In this document: one piece after another, positions 17,874 through 25,918 of the stretch
Layout of the letters: the number at the start of each line of letters is the position of its first letter
Position numbering within the stretch: the first letter of the stretch is position 1
NCBI RefSeq assembly: GCF_007859735.1
Contig: NZ_SIHI01000001.1
Span: forward strand, 342,848-406,847
Origin: Thalassoglobus neptunius
Lineage (GTDB): Bacteria > Planctomycetota > Planctomycetia > Planctomycetales > Planctomycetaceae
Direction: 5' to 3'
DNA length: 64,000 nucleotides
Position numbers and translations under genes: made by a program
The notes under the pieces: generated by a model
Told to the model about the DNA's origin: nothing
What the model saw: only the letters and a program-made list of their open reading frames with translations
The model's database searches: none

Positions 17874-19973
17874 TTAAAACAACTTCTTGTGCAGAACGGT
17901 GAACAGATTGCTGAAGTCGTCCGTCCAGAGAACTCGTTCTTCGGGCGACGGCTTCACAAGTTCCATCAGATTCGGGTCAGTAAGAACTTCCGAGTCGTCG
18001 CTGGCAATGAGCCACAAATTGGGGACTTCCGCAGTTTCATCCTGAAATCCTCCTCGAGCGATCCGGAAGTCGAGCCCCACTTCTTCGGCGATGGCTGCTG
18101 CAACAGGCTTGAGATCAAAATGAAGATTGGAAATGTGAATTGCAAGCACTCCGTTCGGGGCAAGATGCCGCCGATAAACCGCAGCAGCTTCTTTTGTAAG
18201 CAGATGCGTAGGAACGGAGTCTCCCGAAAAAGCATCGAGAACGAGCAAATCGTATTCTTGATCAGGCTCCTGCTCGAGCATCAACCGGGCATCGCCGACG
18301 ATCATCTCTGAATCGGACGGGCTTTGACTGAGAAAAGAAAACTTGTCCTGTGCGATCCTGACAACGGCGTCATTAATTTCATAATAGCGAAACAAATCTC
18401 CGGCACGCCCATAAGTCGACAGAGTTCCCACACCGAGACCGACAACGCCGACCTTTAACTGATCACGATGCTGATGGAGCGCAGAGAGCGTTCGTCCGAC
18501 TCCCGAGTTCTCCCCGTAATAGGTCGTGGGAATCATTTGCTTCTGAGGGTCCTTAAACTGGACCCCGTGTAAAATTCGTCCATGTCTTAAATTCAGTGTC
18601 TCGGCGGAAGCATCCTCATCGTAGGCATCTTCAATTCTAAGAACACCGTAAAAGTTTCGTTCAATCTCAACAGCATCGCGGATGACTGCGCTTGCCTGTG
18701 ATTGCAGAATAATCGCGACACCAATAATGACCACAAAACCACCGAGGTGTCCCCAGACTGGCATCTGATCCCGTTCTTCGCGACGGCTGTTTTCGTGGAA
18801 GTAGACAGCCATTGTAAGCACACAACAAATCACCAGACCGAAGTGCATTTCCAGGTACAGAGGAAAAATCATGGGAGCGAGAACACCGACGAACAACCCT
18901 CCACACGCACCGCCCGCAGCCATCGTCAAGTAGAAGGCTGTCAGCCGTTTCGGCTCGGGCTTCAGGCGGGCAAGTTCTCCATGGCAGACCATGCACACGG
19001 CAAACAAGCCGGCAAAGTAGACAAAGATCTGACTGGCAAAACTAAGCGCTGCTGGAAACGTCATCAGGTAGGTGACCATCGCGACACAGAATGCCCCTCC
19101 GAGCCCGTTCCACAATCGTGAATACCAGTTCTCGCTTTCGAAACAGAGAATGAAGGTGAGAAGGTACAGCGACAGTGGAACCACCCAGAGAAACGGAATC
19201 ACAGCCACGTCCTGACAGACTTGATTCGTGGTCGCCAGGAGCATCACCGAAGCAATCATCGAGAGTCCGAACCATTTCCACCAACGAGACGAATCAACTT
19301 CATTCGCTGAATTCGATTCGCTTTCGCGAGCCGGAAGTTCCTGAGGATTCTCTTCGTTCCCTTCAGCGGGAAACTGAGTTGTCGCAGAAGTGATCGCACA
19401 GAGTCCGCAGAGGACGGCGAGAACCATAAATGCACTCGTCCACAGTGCTGCCTGTTGTCCCATTCCGATCACCGGTTCGAAAACGAACGGATAACTCAAC
19501 AACGCCAGCAAGGAACCAAAATTGGAAAGAGCGTATAGCCGATAGGGAGAACGCCCGGGGAACGTTCGGCCAAACCAGGCTTGCAGGAGCGGCCCCGTCG
19601 TTGACAGCACAAAGTACGGAAGCCCGACCGTTACAAGCAGGACGCCGAGAATTCGAATCACGGGAGAGTCTCCCCCGACCGGTTTCCAGGAATCATTGGG
19701 AACGATCTGAATCAGGGCCGCAGCGGAAGCCAGCAAGACGACGTGAACAATCGCTTGCCACTTGGGCTGAAGTCGATCAGTCAGAAGATGTGCGTAAACA
19801 TACCCTCCGAAGAGAACCGTCTGAAAAAACAGAAGGCAAGTCGTCCACACATTGGGTGTTCCGCCAAACCAGGGCAGAATCGCCTTGCTGATTAACGGCT
19901 GCACTTGAAACAACAGAAACGCGCTCACGAACACGGAGACTGCGAATAAAACTGAAGTCAGGCGTTGTTTCAT
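17874..19973 (-). CDS. Membrane-bound spermidine-synthase-like protein (MFS-type fusion)
   Basis: 699 residues. About 12 hydrophobic segments fill residues 1-420, starting with VLFAVSVFVSAFLLFQVQPLISKAILPWFGG, a typical opening of fused MFS/spermidine synthase proteins. Residues about 440-690 form a Rossmann methyltransferase-like domain with GVVGLGVGTLS, YYEINDAVVRIAQ and DAFSGDSVPTHLLT, matching the spermidine synthase core. A reaction with polyamines is not shown; in planctomycetes these proteins are of unknown function. The C-terminal domain likely faces the cytosol. Confidence 0.8.
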   Translation of the reverse strand: MKQRLTSVLFAVSVFVSAFLLFQVQPLISKAILPWFGGTPNVWTTCLLFFQTVLFGGYVYAHLLTDRLQPKWQAIVHVVLLASAAALIQIVPNDSWKPVGGDSPVIRILGVLLVTVGLPYFVLSTTGPLLQAWFGRTFPGRSPYRLYALSNFGSLLALLSYPFVFEPVIGMGQQAALWTSAFMVLAVLCGLCAITSATTQFPAEGNEENPQELPARESESNSANEVDSSRWWKWFGLSMIASVMLLATTNQVCQDVAVIPFLWVVPLSLYLLTFILCFESENWYSRLWNGLGGAFCVAMVTYLMTFPAALSFASQIFVYFAGLFAVCMVCHGELARLKPEPKRLTAFYLTMAAGGACGGLFVGVLAPMIFPLYLEMHFGLVICCVLTMAVYFHENSRREERDQMPVWGHLGGFVVIIGVAIILQSQASAVIRDAVEIERNFYGVLRIEDAYDEDASAETLNLRHGRILHGVQFKDPQKQMIPTTYYGENSGVGRTLSALHQHRDQLKVGVVGLGVGTLSTYGRAGDLFRYYEINDAVVRIAQDKFSFLSQSPSDSEMIVGDARLMLEQEPDQEYDLLVLDAFSGDSVPTHLLTKEAAAVYRRHLAPNGVLAIHISNLHFDLKPVAAAIAEEVGLDFRIARGGFQDETAEVPNLWLIASDDSEVLTDPNLMELVKPSPEERVLWTDDFSNLFTVLHKKLF

Positions 19974-20276
19974 CTCGTTGACAATACGATAAGCGGTCGA
20001 AGAAAATCACGGTCACTCTGACCGATCTCGCTCAAAGCTAGCTTTCGAACACAGCACAATGTTGCGAAATGTCACCACTCCAGAAGAATTCGCAGTTCCG
20101 AATCAATCAATTATCCGGATTGCAGCAGCGGATGTTGACACAGTCTTAGCCCGCGCGGCTAACTGAGTAGCTGCGGGTGTTTCGCGAGGACCGCCGATGG
20201 AAGCAAAGAATCATCCTTCGCTGCTCCCAACAAGAGATCTTTTGCCGACTTCGCGAGGAGGGGAAACTCGACCAAC
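19974..20276. other. Intergenic stretch, nothing seen
   Basis: Upstream of the spermidine-synthase-like gene and downstream of the AI-2E-type gene, both on the minus strand. No supported gene, repeat or clear terminator. Confidence 0.4.
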
Positions 20277-22142
20277 TCAAGTCGACGGGCTCGCCTCTCC
20301 AGCTCGTATTTTTGGATCGTAGATTCCCGGGATCGGTTCGTTGAGAATCACGACTCGCATCAGGTAGACAGCGACCGGGACTCCAAGCAAGAGCCCCCAA
20401 AGTCCGAAGAAGTGTTCCCCGATTGCAAGTATGACGAGGACCGCAACAGGATGCAGGTGCAAGACCTTGCCGACGATTTTCGGGCTTAAGAAACTGGCCT
20501 CGATGAGGTGGATCACCAGAATTCCGATGACGACCTGAACGGCAAGTTCGAGGCTTCCATCAGGTTGTAGGATTGCCTGTAGAACGATCGGAATCCCGGA
20601 GAGCAAAACGCCGAGCACCGGAATGAAACTCCCGAGAAAAACGAACGTGCAAAGCAGCAATTCGTTCCCGATTCCCAGCATCCACAGGAGAAGAAAAGAG
20701 AGAAGCGTATTGAACACCGCGATCAAAGCCTGTGCACTGAATGAACGACCGATCAGCCGTGAAAAGACGATGAGACCGGGAACGATTTCGTTGTAGAAGT
20801 GTTTCACGCGCGTCTGTTTGAGGCTGGCAAGCGACTCTTTTAGGTGCAACATGTCAAAACAGATAAACATGCTCAAAAGCAAAGCTGTAACAAGTTGCGC
20901 GGGCACTTCCAGGAGTTTGTGCAACAAGCTCTTGAGAGTTTCCCCGAAGGACTCGATGAGTTTCGGAAGGTCTTCTTTGGCGTGCTGGCGTATCGAGGCG
21001 GCCATCGGGGCCTGACTCCACCACTCTTGTGCGAGATCTCTTTGCATCGCGAGTTCGAAGTCCTCACGGGTCTCGACGGCAGTCTCGTGAGAATCTGTTT
21101 CCGGTTGCTCAGGCAAAGCTTGGGCAAATGCGTCCTTCCCTTTCGGATAGGCAGCTTTCAGCTTCATGTATGTTTCGTAAGAGAAAGGAATCGCGTCAGG
21201 ATTTTCTTCTCGCTGTTGTTTGTAATATGCCTCAAACGCTTCCTGATATTCAGAGGTGTGCAGAAATGCTCTCCAACGCGAATCAGCGATTGCCTGTTCC
21301 CACTCTTTTCGTAGATCCGCAAGGACAATGGGATCGGATTCAACGTCGTCGAGAATCCGGTGACGAATCGTCTGATCGAGGCTGCCACTCTCTTTTTCAT
21401 CTGCCGTTGTGAGATCCGAATCGCTTTCGTCGACTGTCTGATCATCATCAGGCAATTCCGAATGAGAATCGATTCCCCAGTCATCGAGGTACTTCTGTCG
21501 ATGTTGTTCAAACAACTCGGGGGCTTTGACCTGTAGAAACCACTTGTCGAATTCCTCGCTTTCGGACTTCTCCGTGCGAACGAGTTGCTCGATCCGCCGC
21601 CGTTCACTCTCTTCGTACTCTGCCTGAAACCCGGATTTCAGATGGGCATGCAGCGCTGAAAACTGCGAGTAGTACCCTTCTCCTTGCCGTCCATCATCTC
21701 GATATTTTTTGAGGGCTGCCTGGTAGCGTTCGTCTTGCGGTCCGCCATACTCCTGCCACATGAGAACGGAACCGACCGTTCGATTGAGAATTCCCTCGAG
21801 TGCATTTTGAGGGCTGGAGAACTGCTGCCGAACCAACAATGCACGGCTTTGCTGAATAATTTGAGGGCCGATCCATAAAACGGCGCCTGCAATAAAACAA
21901 GCGATGACTGCGAACGTCCCCAACGTCAGCAATCGATCCAGCCAGACTTTTTCATGGTTCGGAGACAATCGCTTCGTCAGGGCGGTCACAATCGTCCGGA
22001 CGATGTAGCAGAGGAGAAATGTTACGAAAGCGACAAAGAAGAAGTCTCGCAATTCGTAGACGAGAAATATGAAAAGGCCCCAAATGACCCAGCGCTGCCA
22101 ATGAGTTCGCGAGAGAAAGATTGCAACGGAATCATCGGACAT
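20277..22142 (-). CDS. AI-2E/PerM-family membrane protein with large soluble insertion
   Basis: 621 residues; start at 22142 has GGGGAG five bases before it. Two hydrophobic segments near the N-terminus (VIWGLFIFLVYELRDFFF; LLTLGTFAVIACFIAGAV), then about 255 charged residues (roughly 132-387), then the usual AI-2E core with LLSMFICFDM, IVFSRLIGRSFSAQALIAVFN, GSFIPVLGVLLSGIPI and HLIEASFLSPKIVGKVLHLHP. Family members are normally near 350 residues and the insertion falls where they carry a short segment. The family covers AI-2 exporters and Na+/H+ antiporter-like proteins, so the substrate is open. Confidence 0.85.
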   Translation of the reverse strand: MSDDSVAIFLSRTHWQRWVIWGLFIFLVYELRDFFFVAFVTFLLCYIVRTIVTALTKRLSPNHEKVWLDRLLTLGTFAVIACFIAGAVLWIGPQIIQQSRALLVRQQFSSPQNALEGILNRTVGSVLMWQEYGGPQDERYQAALKKYRDDGRQGEGYYSQFSALHAHLKSGFQAEYEESERRRIEQLVRTEKSESEEFDKWFLQVKAPELFEQHRQKYLDDWGIDSHSELPDDDQTVDESDSDLTTADEKESGSLDQTIRHRILDDVESDPIVLADLRKEWEQAIADSRWRAFLHTSEYQEAFEAYYKQQREENPDAIPFSYETYMKLKAAYPKGKDAFAQALPEQPETDSHETAVETREDFELAMQRDLAQEWWSQAPMAASIRQHAKEDLPKLIESFGETLKSLLHKLLEVPAQLVTALLLSMFICFDMLHLKESLASLKQTRVKHFYNEIVPGLIVFSRLIGRSFSAQALIAVFNTLLSFLLLWMLGIGNELLLCTFVFLGSFIPVLGVLLSGIPIVLQAILQPDGSLELAVQVVIGILVIHLIEASFLSPKIVGKVLHLHPVAVLVILAIGEHFFGLWGLLLGVPVAVYLMRVVILNEPIPGIYDPKIRAGEASPST

Positions 22143-22526
22143 TTCTGCTCCCCGTCGAATTTGCATTAAGCGTAATACCGAACGCTATTCTGGATCACGA
22201 TTCCATGGTTGGGCTGAAGGAAACGCTGAACAAATTCAATCCAGTTGTTCTTTCGGACGGATTGTCTGGCCGAGTCCCGTCGGCGTCGCTTGTTCTAGTC
22301 GCTTGCTCTGGACATTGACAACAGTTTGTCAAAAACTGGCACACTCACTCAGATGACTTCATTCGTGCGACGACTGTTTCAAGCTGGGAGACGACTTCCC
22401 GAATGAACCGTTTGAGGTCGCCGATAATACGATTTCTGCCCAAGTCAATTCCGTCAGAATCTGATCGTTTCCCAATGTAAAAATCTTCGCAAAGACGAAA
22501 CGAAAAAGGCGGAGTCGACGAATCGC
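22143..22526. other. Intergenic stretch with one inverted repeat
   Basis: No gene seen. It contains the inverted repeat TTGACAA-CAGT-TTGTCAA at 22315-22332. Confidence 0.45.
22315..22332. promoter_or_regulatory. Inverted repeat, candidate operator
   Basis: Perfect 7-bp arms TTGACAA / TTGTCAA around CAGT, 173 bp upstream of the AI-2E-type gene start on the minus strand. It could be a regulator site; its owner is unknown and chance is not excluded. Confidence 0.25.
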
Positions 22527-23078
22527 TCAGTCCTTGTCAGTTGAGGTCCGCTTTCGCATTTGAAAGAACACCCAAGCAGCAGCAATGATCACGGGGACCA
22601 TCACGAGCCAGACGACGTATTGCTCCAGATAGCCGATCGAGATCACCATCAGCGCCAGAACAATTCCCAGCAACGCGAACATCCAATCGAAGTGGACTCC
22701 AGCCAGAAAACACGCCAGCGACAGGACAAGCAATCCAACATTCGAAGCTGATTCCCGGTTGATGATTTCTGTTCTCTCAAACAGCACGAGAATCCCGAGT
22801 ACGACAAGTACACTCAGCCAGTGCAAGACTTGAGCGCGGATCATTCGCCAGACGGGAAGATCCTTTCGCCGGGCACGCTTCCATGCCCAATAAATGCTCA
22901 CGCTTCCGTAGACAGCTAACAGAAAAACCCAGAACTCCCAGCTTCCTTTCTCAGACGACATGGTCAATCCCATGCCGATGAGAGCGAGCGCGAGCATTCC
23001 CGCAAAGAGAATTGCCTGAGCTTTAAAGCCCGACGAACTGGATTTGGAAGTTGTAGTGACGTCTTGATCGGTGTTCAA
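22527..23078 (-). CDS. Multi-pass membrane protein, function unknown
   Basis: 183 residues from a TTG at 23078, fixed by a GGGGAGG site six bases upstream; a longer frame from 23186 has no site. After a short S/T-rich N-terminus there are about six hydrophobic segments (AILFAGMLALALIGMG, FWVFLLAVYGSVSIYW, VLHWLSVLVVLGILVLF, VGLLVLSLACFLAGV, FALLGIVLALMVISIG, VVWLVMVPVIIAAAWVFF). Ends KRTSTDKD. No family recognised; a small inner-membrane protein standing alone. Confidence 0.65.
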   Translation of the reverse strand: MNTDQDVTTTSKSSSSGFKAQAILFAGMLALALIGMGLTMSSEKGSWEFWVFLLAVYGSVSIYWAWKRARRKDLPVWRMIRAQVLHWLSVLVVLGILVLFERTEIINRESASNVGLLVLSLACFLAGVHFDWMFALLGIVLALMVISIGYLEQYVVWLVMVPVIIAAAWVFFQMRKRTSTDKD

Positions 23079-23583
23079 AGAGAGCCTCCCCACAAGCAAT
23101 TGACGATTGACATCAACATCAATTGCAGCCAAATCTCGCAAACACAATTGTGTCCGTGATTCACAAACCCACCGCGACACGTCCACCAGACTATCGGTCA
23201 GAACTTGGCAGTACGAGTCTCACACAACAGAATTTTGACATAATGTCGATGCCCCAACCATGAGGTTGAAAAGAAAGTACGCTTTGACGGAATTGGCCAT
23301 CATTCAAATTCGATTCAGACATCGAAATCGCGGATGAGCGAAGCGGAGAGCATCGTGGCCATGTATGCAATTTCCACTAATTACTTGCCTGCGAATGGAA
23401 TCCCCGCAAAGAAGTAATCGTGAATACCAAATGCAACGACGTTGCAGAAAACGATTCGACTGATTTCCCTGCTCGTCAGGAGTTCATACAGTAGGCTTGT
23501 TCTGATACGTTCCCTTATCATGGGATGGGCACCTATTTTCCGAAAATCACTGAATCCTCGCTTCCAGTGAAAGGTAAAACTTC
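23079..23583. other. Intergenic stretch, nothing supported
   Basis: Between divergent genes. A 25-codon frame at 23260 beginning MRLKRKYALTEL vaguely recalls a prepilin start but stops at once; no gene called. Confidence 0.4.
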
Positions 23584-24405
23584 ATGAATCGTTTGAGTGC
23601 TGCAGTTCTCGGTCTCGCATCCATTTGTTTTCTCACGTCATCGGCCGAATCGTGTTCGCGTGTCCTCTGGAATGACAACGGCTGGTCTGTTGTCGTCGGA
23701 CGCAACATGGATTGGTTTGAAGATATTCGCAGTAATATCTGGATGCTTCCCAGAGGAATGGAGCGGAACGGACTTTCCGAAGAGAACCCTCTTCGATGGA
23801 AGAGCAAATACGGAAGCATTGTTGTCACCACTTACGATGTGGGAACAGCTGACGGAATCAATGAAAAAGGATTGGCCGGGCACCTTCTCTATCTCCCGGA
23901 GACCACTGTCGGTCCGCGTGATGAATCAATTCCGGGGCTGTCGATGTCGATGTGGGTGCAGTACTACCTCGACCAGTTCGCAACTGTTCAGGAAGCGGTC
24001 GATTCGTTCAAGACGAACCCTTATCAATTGCGGATGGCCGTCGAGCCAACCAGTGGAAAGCCTGCGACAGTCCATATTGCACTGAACGATCCGTCTGGTG
24101 ACTCAGCGATTATGGAATGCCTCAACGGCAAGTTTCGAGTTTATCACAGTCGTGAATACGTGGTGATGACGAATCAACCCACCTTCGACAAACAACTCGC
24201 CAATCTCAAGCAGTATCGAGCGTTCGGTGGAGACAAGCCGCTTCCAGGATCGACAGAACCGGCGGACCGTTTTATTCGCGGTGCATATTACGTCGAGAAT
24301 CTTCCCAAACCGAAATCGGACCGGGAAGCCATCGCTGCGATGATGAGTGTGATGCGCAACGTGTCAGCTCCGTTCGGAATCTCCAATCCCGAGCGTCCGA
24401 ACTGA
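23584..24405 (+). pseudogene. Choloylglycine hydrolase / penicillin V acylase-like gene, 3' end lost to a palindromic element
   Basis: 273 residues remain. A signal peptide ends before C24 (SSAESC), the N-terminal nucleophile cysteine of this Ntn-hydrolase family; RNMDWFEDI, GTADGINEKGLAGHLLYLPET and DRFIRGAYYVENLP follow the family order. Members usually run on for another 50-80 residues after the NVSAPFG segment; here the protein stops four residues after PERPN, exactly at the junction with the 408-bp palindrome (24404-24811), whose first bases supply the TGA stop. Sequence beyond the element does not restore the family C-terminus. It may be inactive or a shortened enzyme; start at 23584 is plausible. 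Confidence 0.65.
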
Positions 24406-24811
24406 AATGCCCCCGAAGTTTGAACCAGGCTTATGAGAGTTGGGGTTAGGTAAGTAAGTCAGTGTGCTGGAGTGGAGGAGAAGGTGGAGCCGTAGGCGGA
24501 ACCTTCTCTGGAACGGAAGCACACTGAGTCGAAAATTCGGCAGGCGTCAACCCTCCAAGAGAGCTGTGCGGACGGCGGTGGTTGTAAGTCATCCGCCAGT
24601 CCTGAATATTCAGGACTGGCGGATGACTTACAACCACCGCCGTCCGCACAGCTCTCTTGGAGGGTTGACGCCTGCCGAATTTTCGACTCAGTGTGCTTCC
24701 GTTCCAGAGAAGGTTCCGCCTACGGCTCCACCTTCTCCTCCACTCCAGCACACTGACTTACTTACCTAACCCCAACTCTCATAAGCCTGGTTCAAACTTC
24801 GGGGGCATTTC
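24404..24811. mobile_element. 408-bp perfect palindrome from two inverted IS3-type ends (MITE-like), TSD ACT
   Basis: Two 204-bp arms are reverse complements of one another about a centre at 24607/24608. Each arm carries, reading outward, the C-terminal end of an IS3-family transposase (YNHRRPHSSLGGLTPAEF) and a terminal GAAATGCCCCCGAAG sequence. A 3-bp direct repeat ACT flanks it (24401-24403 and 24812-24814), the size IS3-family elements make. There is no intact transposase, so movement would need one in trans. It truncates the preceding gene. Because the arms are identical, a 101-residue frame exists in both directions; I do not treat it as a gene. Confidence 0.85.
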
Positions 24812-24895
24812 ACTCTGCCGCTGCGCGGGCGGTTCAAAGTGATGTAGGCAGTTCACCTGTTCCAGATTGTAGATTCATCCGTTTGAAGGAATGAC

Positions 24896-25273
24896 ATGTA
24901 TCGGTTCTCGCTCTTGTTCATCTGTATCTTCAGCCTGTGTTTTATTTTGCCTGAAGCTTCGGCTGAAGACGAATTTATTGGTGCCGTATGGCACTTGAAA
25001 GTTAAACCGTCGGGCAAGAAGAAATACGAGGATCGGGGTTTGATTCGCTGTACAACAGACGGCAAAGTCTTCATCGATGGTGTCGCAGTTGGAACTCATC
25101 GAAATACAACCAACACGACTGTTGAGTTCAAAATCGACAAAGGCGGCCCCAACTGGAACGGCGTGGGCAAAGCATCAATGATCGCAAAAGACAATTCAGT
25201 CTGGGAAGGGAAGCATGTACGAGCAAGCACGGGGGAAAAGTTTCCTTTTCGGCTCTTTCTAAAGAAAGATTGA
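24896..25273 (+). CDS. Small secreted protein, function unknown
   Basis: 125 residues with GAAGGA five bases before the ATG. Signal peptide residues about 1-23 (FSLLFICIFSLCFILPEASA). The mature part (FIGAVWHLKVKPSGKKKYEDRGLIRC, DGKVFIDGVAVGTH, SVWEGKH) looks like a small beta-rich domain; similar short exported proteins are common in planctomycetes but I cannot name a family. Stands alone about 85 bp after the palindromic element. Confidence 0.7.
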   Translation: MYRFSLLFICIFSLCFILPEASAEDEFIGAVWHLKVKPSGKKKYEDRGLIRCTTDGKVFIDGVAVGTHRNTTNTTVEFKIDKGGPNWNGVGKASMIAKDNSVWEGKHVRASTGEKFPFRLFLKKD

Positions 25274-25918
25274 GACGTTACCCGTTCCAAACGAGTCCGT
25301 CGACCGCATGGATGAACCGGAGCCTCGGGCTCACACTAGCATAAGATCAAGTTCTCCGGAGGCAAGTAAGTAACGGTGGGGTGCAACAAAGTGGCCGTGG
25401 TGGGATCGTCGTATTCACCCGGCACTCAATGATGAACGCCGGAATGCAGAAAGTGAACCACTTCACCCGATTCCGGAATCAAGGGGCTTCATGGTGACAC
25501 GTTCTGTTGTCTTGTTGCTTATCGGCTCGATTGCCTCACTGATCTGGATGGGGATCGGTCGGGTTGGTGAGTTATGTGCCGGGAGCGATCACGTCAAACA
25601 AGATGCAAAACATTTACCTCTCACGCATCTTTGGGTACGGATCGCTTTCGAGTCTCCTGCAATCTGCTGCGATTGCATTAATCGTATCGGGGCGAAATCG
25701 ATCAACGGGCACGCGGGATGTGGTTGAATGATGACATCCATGAACCCCGCTCTGCACGGGCAGCCGTCCTGTTTGTTCGACGGCAAACAGGGCACCAACG
25801 AAATTAAGGACGGTTCTTGGCATTCGCGAAAAGATCATCGCGAATGCGCATGAACAGCCGTTCCTCTCGCTAGACGAGAAGGGAATCGCACGCGTGTAGA
25901 GGTGACCCTGTGGGCGAT
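25274..25918. other. Intergenic stretch with one weak frame and a strong hairpin
   Basis: Holds a 78-codon frame at 25491-25727 with AAGGGG before its ATG and a hydrophobic start (VVLLLIGSIASLIWMGI), but its remainder has no protein character, so it is left unassigned. A 10-bp hairpin lies at 25820-25847. Confidence 0.4.
25820..25847. terminator. Hairpin downstream of S1 gene
   Basis: Perfect 10-bp arms GCATTCGCGA / TCGCGAATGC with an 8-base loop, 72 bp after the S1 stop on the minus strand. No T run follows, so a terminator role is only likely. Confidence 0.4.

Noticed and set aside
23260-23337. Short frame resembling a prepilin N-terminus
   Set aside because: Stops after 25 codons; the match to a pilin signature is weak.
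24446-24769. Two 101-codon frames, one on each strand, in the palindrome
   Set aside because: They are identical because of the palindrome. They consist of an IS3 transposase tail fused across the centre and are not independent genes.
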